Origin: CBDUBU01 sp965365465
GTDB taxonomy: Bacteria; Bacteroidota; Rhodothermia; Rhodothermales; DASSAV01
NCBI GenBank assembly: GCA_965365465.1
Contig: CBDUBU010000182.1
Location: 1 to 7,918 of the forward strand
DNA: 7,918 nucleotides
Direction of reading: 5' to 3'
A model generated the notes under the pieces. The model was not told where the DNA came from and made no database searches. It saw nothing but the letters and a program-made list of their open reading frames with translations. Shown piece after piece: positions 1 through 5,763 of this stretch (the first letter of the stretch is position 1; each line of letters opens with the position of its first letter). The position numbers and the translations under genes are program-made.

Positions 1-349
1 CCCTGCCCCCAGGAAGCTTCACGAGCCTCTCGTCCTGGAGATAAGCCCGGAACAACTGATCCAGAAAATGGAGCAATGGATTGTTGATTACAAAAAGAAC
101 AGCACACGCCGCGCCGTTACCCTGGTCGTTCATCCTTTCACAGCGGCTTATCTGAACCGCAAGGTCCCTAACGTTCCCACACGCTGGTTCATGAAGCACC
201 TGGTGCGCATCCGCATGGAAACCAATGCGTCCATGAATCCGATGACGTATCGTTTTGTGGATCCGCACACCGGCTCCGATCTCACCAAGGGCATTCCTGG
301 CGATAAGAAACCTGGCGATAAGAAAAAAGAAGCAGAAAGCGCGACATGA
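1..349 (+). CDS. rng: Ribonuclease E/G family protein, C-terminal fragment (5' end outside window)
   Basis: The reading frame is open from the left edge (first full codon at base 2) and ends at TGA 347-349, giving the last 115 residues. The stretch with VVHPFTAAYL (around bases 128-157), followed by RWFMKHLVRIRME and then MTYRFVDP, matches the C-terminal tail of bacterial RNase E/G proteins. In Bacteroidota homologues a HPxxAAYL segment is followed by a Trp/Lys/Arg-rich stretch and a final YxFxD strand. The family is a Mg-dependent, single-strand-specific endoribonuclease of rRNA maturation and mRNA decay; its S1, catalytic and zinc-link regions lie upstream of the window. An in-frame ATG at 68 is internal, since the similarity continues 5' of it. 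The protein ends in a Lys-rich tail containing PGDKKPGDKK. The stop overlaps the next start as ATGA. The assignment rests on recalled family similarity of the tail only. Confidence 0.75.
   Translation, partial: PAPRKLHEPLVLEISPEQLIQKMEQWIVDYKKNSTRRAVTLVVHPFTAAYLNRKVPNVPTRWFMKHLVRIRMETNASMNPMTYRFVDPHTGSDLTKGIPGDKKPGDKKKEAESAT
296..325 (+). repeat. Perfect tandem duplication of a 15-base unit in the RNase E/G tail
   Basis: The unit CCTGGCGATAAGAAA occurs twice with no gap (296-310 and 311-325). It is in frame and encodes PGDKK twice. It lies in the charged, probably disordered tail of the RNase, so loss or gain of a unit would keep the frame. The A-rich run that follows (321-330) sits just upstream of the next gene's start. 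Confidence 0.9.
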
Positions 350-1128
350 GCATGGATGCATCGTTACGTCTCGGTCTTTCCGGAGCCATGCTGCTGCTGT
401 TATGCCTGTCGTTGCCGAGTCCTGCTTCAGCCCAGTTGTTTTCGTACGAGGAAGAAGCGCCGCGCCCTACCCAATCCCTCTCGTTTGCCTACCACCTGAT
501 AGACTTTACCTATACCGGCGGGGCTGATTCGATTGCGACCTTTGACTATGTAGACCCTGGTTACGGACTGGTATATACGCGCCCAAACCTGTTTGTCTCG
601 ATTGCGCTAGGCAATACCCGGAATGCCGCCTCCGAAAACGTCCAACTGCTCGATGCATCCTTTTTTACATGGGGAGAGTTTCGCCTTTCTCGTGGCAGAG
701 GTTCACGGCAGCGACATTTCTTTATTCCTATTGCCCTTCACAGCCATTACCGGAGAGTGTCACACAATGAGGATGTGCTGGCCGAAGCGTCAGCCGATGC
801 CTTCGGGGTTACCGTGCTCGGCCTTGGGACGGGCCTCGGTTTTTCCGGACAGCTTGGAAAACGGGTGCAACTGGAAGCGCGTGCTACACCGGTTATCGGG
901 CTTGCGGCCCGCTCCTTTGGCGATGCCACAGGCAGCGCCCGCATCTTTGATGCCGACGCTACACTTCATTTCGGCCCTTTCGTCGGACGACTTGGCCTGA
1001 GCGCGGGATATGGTTTTCGGGTGCAGGTCTGGAACATCAATGCCTCCAGTCTTTTCCCGGATGCAGCCAGGGATTTTTATGACTATCGTGGGCAGCAGCA
1101 TACATTCCGTGTAGGAATCAACTGGTAA
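346..1128 (+). CDS. Secreted outer-membrane beta-barrel-like protein, family not recognised
   Basis: The 260-residue product starts with a clear Sec signal peptide: a hydrophobic core (residues 13-23) ending in SPASA|QLF, with predicted cleavage after residue 29. The mature part alternates hydrophobic and polar residues, with many Tyr/Phe/Gly, for example YGLVYTRPNLFVSIALGN. It ends in HTFRVGINW, a last beta-strand with a terminal aromatic residue as recognised by the BAM machinery. Together these suggest a small outer-membrane barrel of 8-12 strands. I do not recognise a family and cannot assign a cargo or role. The ATG at 346 overlaps the RNase stop (ATGA), which favours this start through translational coupling; an ATG at 352 would give a protein two residues shorter. 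No Shine-Dalgarno site is obvious, only an A-rich leader. Secretion is the firm part of this call; barrel topology is inferred. Confidence 0.75.
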   Translation: MSMDASLRLGLSGAMLLLLCLSLPSPASAQLFSYEEEAPRPTQSLSFAYHLIDFTYTGGADSIATFDYVDPGYGLVYTRPNLFVSIALGNTRNAASENVQLLDASFFTWGEFRLSRGRGSRQRHFFIPIALHSHYRRVSHNEDVLAEASADAFGVTVLGLGTGLGFSGQLGKRVQLEARATPVIGLAARSFGDATGSARIFDADATLHFGPFVGRLGLSAGYGFRVQVWNINASSLFPDAARDFYDYRGQQHTFRVGINW

Positions 1129-1202
1129 AACGCGCTGTCTGATCTTCCGTCACGTAGCATGGCCTTGAGGCCGGGCCGGCAGCGTTAAACGATCACGTAC
1201 AA

Positions 1203-2966
1203 ATGTCACGAAGCTTTATCGCTCCTCTCTGGATGTTTAGCCTGGTCATGATCTCCTCAGGAGGCTGCGCCGGGCCGCGCTCTGCAGAGCCTACAGGAAT
1301 CGTCTCCGTCCCTGCAACCCTCGAAAGCCCGGATCTGGTAAGACGCTATCAGGAAACCATCACCGCAGACGAACTGGCATCGCATCTCTATTTTTTTGCT
1401 TCCGACTTTTTCGAGGGACGTGAAACCACAACGAGGGGGCAGAAAATGGCGGCTTATTATCTGGCCGCACAGTATCGCAAAATGGGCCTAAAGCCATCGG
1501 GAACGACCCAGACCATCGATCCACTTGCCCCGGATGCTTACTTTCAGCCTTTTGATGTCAGCGGGATCGCGCTTACGGAGTCAAGCTTGAAAATCATCGA
1601 CGGCAGAAAAACAACTGCCATCGCACGCTGCTCCGACGCCTCCGGCAATGCTGATTTCCTCCTTGCTTCCGGGGGTTCGGGAGAGACAACGGCCCCAGTT
1701 GTGTTCGGGGGGTATGGGATTGCAGACGACGACCTGAATTACAATGACTTTGCCGCGCTCGATGCGCAAGGAATTGACATCTCAGGAAAATGGCTGATGC
1801 TGCTCCCCAATGAGCCTCTGGCTAACGATTCGACAAGCTTGCTTCCTACCGAGGACCGCAAACCCTCGCGCAGGTGGACCTACAGTTCCATGAAGCTTGA
1901 AGCAGCACGCTCCCATAACCCGGCGGGCTATCTGATCGTTTACGACGCCGGTTCTGCTATAGCAGGAAGCTGGACGGACAACGCTGTACGTCTTGCACAC
2001 CGCGCTTCAGGGGTAGGACGCCTTTCGTTGAGTGAACCAGCGCAGGTTTCGGTCTCCCCCGGCCTGCCGGTCTACCTCATTTCGTCCGACCTGGCCGACC
2101 GGATTCTGGCTTCTTCGGAGCAAACAGTAACAGGGCTTATGAGCCATATCAGCACAAACCTTGAACCCTTTGTCTTCGAACTAGATGGGGTGTCTGTTCA
2201 GAGTTCCATCGACCGCTCCGTGCAGAAGTTCCAGACTGAAAACGTTCTTGCTGTGGTCGAAGGATCGGACCCGGCTCTCAGGGATGAGGTCGTAATCATC
2301 TCGTCTCACTACGACCACATCGGCATCAATGAAGGGCTGGAGGGCGACAGGATCAACAACGGGGCTGATGACGATGGATCTGGAACCGTTGCGACACTGG
2401 AAATGGCAGAAGCATTTATGAAGGCGAAGAGCGACGGCCATGGACCCCGGCGCTCGATTCTGTTCCTGAATGTGAGCGGCGAAGAAAAGGGGTTGCTCGG
2501 ATCTGCTTACTATGCAGATGTCGAACCGGTTTTCCCTCTCGAAAAAACCGTTGCCAACCTCAACATTGATATGATCGGGCGGTTTGACCCTTCGCGTCCG
2601 ACCCCCGGCGCGAACTACGTGTACATCATCGGATCCCGGTTGATCTCTCAGGATTTGCACGACATAAACGCCCTGGCAAACGAAAAGACCGGCATCCGCC
2701 TTGAACTGGACGAAAGGTTCAATTCAGCCGAAGACCCTAACCGGTTCTACCAGCGCTCGGATCACTGGAACTTCGGGAAGCATGGCATTCCGTTCATCTT
2801 CTACTTCACCGGCACGCATGAAGACTATCATCGTCCGGGTGACGAACCCCACAAGATTGCTTATGATCGGATGGCGCGTATCACTCGTCTGATCTTTGCA
2901 ACGGCCTGGCAGGCAGCCAATCAGGATGATCGCCCTGCTATATCCGGTAAAGGTTTCAACGAATAG
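1203..2966 (+). CDS. M28-family zinc metallopeptidase with PA domain, probable lipoprotein
   Basis: The 587-residue product is a probable di-zinc exopeptidase that removes amino-terminal residues from peptides outside the cytoplasm. The N-terminus is a signal sequence ending at Cys22 (ISSGGC), a somewhat atypical lipobox. A segment with ITADELASHLYFFASDFFEGR (about 53-73) is the usual start of this family. A PA-like insert runs about 164-310 (APVVFGGYGI, then DISGKWLMLLP). The catalytic domain follows with the expected ligands: SHYDH (H369, D371), GADDDGSG (Asp 389-391), SGEEKG (catalytic E427 and ligand E428), NIDMIGR (D456) and EDYHRPGD (H543). All are intact, so an active enzyme is expected. 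The length fits M28 proteins carrying a PA insert. It lies 74 bases after the barrel gene and 76 bases before another metallo-exopeptidase-type gene. Peptide specificity cannot be told; a glutaminyl cyclase-like relative is less likely given the PA insert. Confidence 0.93.
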   Translation: MSRSFIAPLWMFSLVMISSGGCAGPRSAEPTGIVSVPATLESPDLVRRYQETITADELASHLYFFASDFFEGRETTTRGQKMAAYYLAAQYRKMGLKPSGTTQTIDPLAPDAYFQPFDVSGIALTESSLKIIDGRKTTAIARCSDASGNADFLLASGGSGETTAPVVFGGYGIADDDLNYNDFAALDAQGIDISGKWLMLLPNEPLANDSTSLLPTEDRKPSRRWTYSSMKLEAARSHNPAGYLIVYDAGSAIAGSWTDNAVRLAHRASGVGRLSLSEPAQVSVSPGLPVYLISSDLADRILASSEQTVTGLMSHISTNLEPFVFELDGVSVQSSIDRSVQKFQTENVLAVVEGSDPALRDEVVIISSHYDHIGINEGLEGDRINNGADDDGSGTVATLEMAEAFMKAKSDGHGPRRSILFLNVSGEEKGLLGSAYYADVEPVFPLEKTVANLNIDMIGRFDPSRPTPGANYVYIIGSRLISQDLHDINALANEKTGIRLELDERFNSAEDPNRFYQRSDHWNFGKHGIPFIFYFTGTHEDYHRPGDEPHKIAYDRMARITRLIFATAWQAANQDDRPAISGKGFNE

Positions 2967-3023
2967 GACCGAGGTGGTATAACGCTCCCATACAGTCTGG
3001 TACTCTCGATCAACCACTCACCC

Positions 3024-3037
3024 GCCTGACGACAGGC
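3024..3037 (+). other. Short hairpin immediately upstream of the M20D start
   Basis: GCCTG and CAGGC pair across an ACGA loop, ending five bases before the ATG at 3043, and TGTTT follows. It could be a weak terminator for the M28 transcript or a structure covering the M20D start site. The 5-base stem is short enough to be chance. Confidence 0.3.
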
Positions 3038-3042
3038 TGTTT

Positions 3043-4266
3043 ATGCTGAACGCCATCAAATCGCTCTCGAACGAACTATTTCCTGAAATAGTTCGTCTGC
3101 GCCGGACCATTCACCAGAACCCCGAACTGGCCTTCGAGGAGCACGAAACCGCGCGTCTGGTCACCGAAACCCTTCAGCCGCTCGGCCTACAACTCGAAAC
3201 AGGTATTGCCCGTACAGGAGTTGTGGCAACCCTTACAGGCGCGTTGCCGGGGCCTAACGTCGTGCTCCGCGCCGACATGGACGCGCTTCCGATTCAGGAA
3301 CAAAACGACTTAGCATTTGCCTCTCAGAATCCCGGCAAAATGCACGCTTGTGGGCACGACGCCCACACCTCCTCTCTGCTCGGCACAGCAATGATCTTGC
3401 ATCGGATCAGGGAACAGGTGCGCGGCTCCGTGCGGTTTCTTTTCCAGCCGAGCGAAGAGCGCCTTCCGGGAGGCGCAAAAGTTATGATAGAAGAAGGGGT
3501 TCTCCGGGAAAATAATATAACCCAGGCTCCGGAAGCCATTTTCGGCCAGCACGTCCAGCCGGATCTTCCGGTCGGCAAAATCGGCGTGCGCAGCGGCATG
3601 TATATGGCTTCCGCAGACGAACTATACATCACGGTTCACGGCTCCGGAGGTCATGCGGCGGCTCCCCACCGGCTAGCGTCTGACGCAGTCCTGGTTGCTT
3701 CACATCTCGTCGTCGCCCTGCAAAGCATCATCAGCCGCAACTGTCCTCCTGACGCGCCGAGCGTGTTATCCATCGGAAAAATCATTGCAGACGGCGCAAC
3801 GAACATCATCCCTGATAACGCGCGTATGGAAGGCACCTTCCGGGCAATGGACGAGGCATGGCGATTCCGCGCCCACGAACTCATCCGGCGCGTCTGCACG
3901 CACACGGCGCAGGCCTTCGGCGCTGAAATTGAACTTGAGATCGCGGTGGGCTACCCGGCGCTTTATAATCATCCGGAAGAAACCAGCTATGTAAAAAAGG
4001 CTGCCGGCGAATACGTGGGAGAAGACAACACCGTCGATCTGGATCTCTGGTTTGCCAGTGAGGACTTTGCCTGGTACCTGCGTGAACTGCCCGGCAGCTT
4101 CTACCGGATAGGAACCCTGAACGAAAAACAGGGAAACATCCACGGATTGCATACGCCGCGTTTCACCATTGATGAGGAGGCGCTCCGCATTGCGCCGGGT
4201 TTTATGGCTTATCTGGCATGGTCTTACCTTGAAGATCGGCAAACCAGGCAAGCCGCGCATTCCTAG
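3043..4266 (+). CDS. M20D-family metal-dependent amidohydrolase / carboxypeptidase
   Basis: The 407-residue product belongs to the family of hippurate hydrolase, N-acyl-amino acid amidohydrolase, N-acetyldiaminopimelate deacetylase and plant IAA-amino acid hydrolase. These split an acyl or aminoacyl group from an amino acid using a two-metal centre. Visible family motifs in order are RRTIHQNPELAFEE near residues 20-33, ADMDALPI (77-84), HACGHDAH with C103 and H105, PSEE (E138 and E139), GQHVQP with H170, SGGHAAAPH in the lid/dimerisation domain, and IHGLHTPRF with H370. All expected ligand and catalytic positions are present. No signal peptide is seen, so it is cytoplasmic. The length matches the family's usual 380-410. 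The ATG at 3043 places the conserved NELFPEIVRLRR helix at residues 10-21, as in relatives. A perfect inverted repeat overlaps codons 10-18. The exact substrate is not readable; a link to the M28 peptidase upstream in peptide catabolism is inference. Confidence 0.93.
   Translation: MLNAIKSLSNELFPEIVRLRRTIHQNPELAFEEHETARLVTETLQPLGLQLETGIARTGVVATLTGALPGPNVVLRADMDALPIQEQNDLAFASQNPGKMHACGHDAHTSSLLGTAMILHRIREQVRGSVRFLFQPSEERLPGGAKVMIEEGVLRENNITQAPEAIFGQHVQPDLPVGKIGVRSGMYMASADELYITVHGSGGHAAAPHRLASDAVLVASHLVVALQSIISRNCPPDAPSVLSIGKIIADGATNIIPDNARMEGTFRAMDEAWRFRAHELIRRVCTHTAQAFGAEIELEIAVGYPALYNHPEETSYVKKAAGEYVGEDNTVDLDLWFASEDFAWYLRELPGSFYRIGTLNEKQGNIHGLHTPRFTIDEEALRIAPGFMAYLAWSYLEDRQTRQAAHS
3071..3096 (+). 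repeat. Perfect 12-base inverted repeat, 2-base spacer, inside the M20D 5' coding region
   Basis: The arms ACGAACTATTTC (3071-3082) and GAAATAGTTCGT (3085-3096) are exact reverse complements separated by CT. In RNA this would form an 11-base-pair stem with a CCUG loop, starting 28 bases after the start codon. In DNA it is a near-continuous dyad of the kind bound by dimeric regulators. It covers codons 10-18 (NELFPEIVR). No U-run follows, so it is not a standard terminator. Confidence 0.85.
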
Positions 4267-4319
4267 CGCATCTGTGTTCACCGGCAACCTTTGTTAACGA
4301 AAATACACTGTAGAACTGG

Positions 4320-5018
4320 ATGACGGATTTCCCTCCTTTTCCCGGCTTTCGACCTGAAGCATTTGCCTTCCTGCGTGCGTTGGCCGAAAACAACCAGCGT
4401 GATTGGTTCAAGCCGCGTAAAACCATATTCGAAGATGAGGTCTTGTGGCCTATGCAATGTCTGGTCTCCGATGCCAGCCGTCGTGCTTCTGAAGAGCGGC
4501 TTCAGCTTACGGGTGAGCCTAAAGGGTCGATCTTTCGCATCTACCGAGACACGAGGTTTTCCAAAGACAAGAGTCCTTACAAAACCCACATCGGCGCTTT
4601 TCTTACCCGAACCGGGCAGAAGGACGAGCACGGCGGCGTCTACATTCATATCGAACCTGGCAAGTCGTTTCTTGCCGCCGGGTTCTGGCGCCCTGAAAAC
4701 ACAATGCTTCGCGCCTGGCGAGTGCGGATGGCACAAGAACCCGAACAGTTTTATGAACTGGTGCGAGAGGTGATCTCGCAAGGCTTGAAACTGGAAACCG
4801 ACGAGTCCCTCAAACGCCTGCCACAGGGATTTAACGAGCATACCGGGTCGCAACTCGCCGACTATCTGCGCTGGAAATCCTTCCTCGTCACATGCCCCGT
4901 TAAAGACCTTGCTGCCCAATCTCCGGCGTTTACGCAGGATGTCGTTCAATTTATGCACAGCGCACAGCCTTTGCTCACGTATGGATGGGAAATTGAAAAG
5001 GCGCTTCGGCCCTCCTGA
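4320..5018 (+). CDS. DUF2461 (TIGR02453) family protein of unknown function
   Basis: The 232-residue product has the family's hallmark blocks in order: F..LRALAENNQRDWF (residues 17-30), RIYRDTRFSKDKSPYKT (73-89), YIHIEPGKSFLAAGFWRP (108-125), LPQGF (167-171) and LADYLRWKSF (179-188). The length is normal for the family (about 220-230). There is no signal peptide or membrane segment, so it is cytoplasmic. No biochemical role is established that I know of. The charged conserved block RDTRFSKDK suggests a binding or catalytic surface, which is inference. It starts 53 bases after the M20D gene; no Shine-Dalgarno-like sequence precedes the ATG. A long open frame on the opposite strand (4278-5072) is a coding shadow. 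The neighbours give no functional hint. Confidence 0.9.
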   Translation: MTDFPPFPGFRPEAFAFLRALAENNQRDWFKPRKTIFEDEVLWPMQCLVSDASRRASEERLQLTGEPKGSIFRIYRDTRFSKDKSPYKTHIGAFLTRTGQKDEHGGVYIHIEPGKSFLAAGFWRPENTMLRAWRVRMAQEPEQFYELVREVISQGLKLETDESLKRLPQGFNEHTGSQLADYLRWKSFLVTCPVKDLAAQSPAFTQDVVQFMHSAQPLLTYGWEIEKALRPS

Positions 5019-5098
5019 GCAGGCCCCCTCACACCCTGTTTCTTGCACATCCGCCCCGGAATTCTCTGTCATGTGCTGCTGTTTTATCAGGCAACCTC

Positions 5099-5131
5099 AG
5101 TAAACGAGCGAAGCGACTAACACGAGTAAAC
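5099..5131 (+). repeat. Short direct repeat AGTAAAC in the leader of the lipoprotein gene
   Basis: AGTAAAC occurs at 5099-5105 and 5125-5131, 26 bases apart, with the second copy ending six bases before the ATG at 5138. The 119-base gap 5019-5137 is the longest intergenic stretch in the window and the likeliest place for a promoter. I see no convincing -35/-10 pair or Bacteroidota TAnnTTTG element in it. The repeat may be an operator half-site pair or chance. Confidence 0.25.
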
Positions 5132-5137
5132 CTACCG

Positions 5138-5740
5138 ATGTCCAGCCCGGCCTACCTACCTGCGACCCGACTCTTGTTACTGCTTGGCGCCAGTCTCGTA
5201 ATGGCAACGGCGATGAACGGGTGCTCCGGCGCACGCCAGATCCAGGCTACTCCTCCCCAACCGGCGCTGTCTGATTCAGGAGGTGTACCTGAAGCCCCCC
5301 GGCGGGGCTATCTGGCTATTTCTCTGGAGATGGGACCTACAACCCTTCCGAACGACATCCAGTCTATCCGCTTTCGCATTACCGAGATCCTGCTCAAAGA
5401 AAAGACAAAGGGGTGGACCGCATTTCCCGCCGACATCAATACGTTCGAGGTAAGCAGGGAGCGCAGCGAACGAAAAATGATTCTTTCCACCCAGGTGACT
5501 CCGGCTCGCTACGACTCAATCGCCGTTGCCTTCAATGACATCTACGTGACTTTTGATGCTAATGCAGGAGGTCCATTGACGATGGCCCGCAACAGACCAG
5601 TCCATCTGGGAACAGAGGCCGAGACCCGACTCGACCGGCGCACGTTGCTTCGCCTTACCTTTGAACCCGGCGCATCCATCCAGCGAAGCGAAGACTGTCG
5701 CTGGTTCTTTCTTCCTTTTCTCACCGTTTCGGCAGAGTAG
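5138..5740 (+). CDS. DUF4382-like lipoprotein
   Basis: The 200-residue product has a lipoprotein-type N-terminus: a hydrophobic stretch from residue 11 to 26 followed by MNGC, with the predicted lipidated Cys at 29. A Pro/Ser-rich linker runs to about 55. The rest resembles the DUF4382 beta-sandwich: GYLAISLEMG (57-66), DIQSIRFRITEILLKEK..GW (73-93), the VTPARYDSIAVAFNDIYV strand pair (120-137) where DUF4382 proteins have a PGxYxxIRL motif, then LLRLTFEPGASI (170-181) and a final FFLPFLTVS strand (190-198). These proteins are usually surface or periplasmic and have no defined biochemical role. The TDAP motif typical at the domain's beginning is not preserved, so membership is likely but divergent. 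The gene ends 23 bases before the converging - strand gene. Confidence 0.7.
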   Translation: MSSPAYLPATRLLLLLGASLVMATAMNGCSGARQIQATPPQPALSDSGGVPEAPRRGYLAISLEMGPTTLPNDIQSIRFRITEILLKEKTKGWTAFPADINTFEVSRERSERKMILSTQVTPARYDSIAVAFNDIYVTFDANAGGPLTMARNRPVHLGTEAETRLDRRTLLRLTFEPGASIQRSEDCRWFFLPFLTVSAE

Positions 5741-5752
5741 CCGCTGCCGAAA
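5727..5752. terminator. Hairpin at the convergent gene junction, possible bidirectional terminator
   Basis: TTTCGGCAG (5727-5735) and CTGCCGAAA (5744-5752) form a perfect 9-base stem with an 8-base loop that contains the TAG stop of the + strand lipoprotein gene. It ends 11 bases before the stop codon of the - strand gene. Its position suits termination from both sides. However, neither strand has a U-run after the stem (AAAACAT on +, CGGTGAG on -), so it is not a textbook intrinsic terminator. It could instead act as a 3'-end stabilising stem. Confidence 0.45.
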
Positions 5753-5763
5753 ACATACCAGGC

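Noticed and set aside
1150..1199. TCACGTA direct repeat (1150-1156, 1193-1199) and the GC-rich GGCCTTGAGGCC stem in the gap before the M28 gene
   Set aside because: The repeat is only 7 bases and the stem 4 bases with no U-run; both are near chance expectation.
1954..1965. 12-base perfect palindrome CTGCTATAGCAG within the M28 gene
   Set aside because: A palindrome with 6-base arms is expected about twice by chance in this length, and it sits mid-gene with no regulatory context.
4278..5072. 264-codon open frame on the - strand opposite the DUF2461 gene
   Set aside because: It covers the DUF2461 gene antisense. The + strand product has the family motifs; the - strand product has none and looks like a coding shadow.
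5043..5072. Possible -35/-10 promoter (TTGCAC, 18 bases, TGTCAT) upstream of the lipoprotein gene
   Set aside because: The -10 match is poor, and Bacteroidota promoters follow a different consensus that is not present here.
5680..5720. Hairpin plus T-rich run inside the lipoprotein gene as a true intrinsic terminator
   Set aside because: Termination there would cut off the stop codon, and the T-rich run is explained by Phe codons in RWFFLPF.
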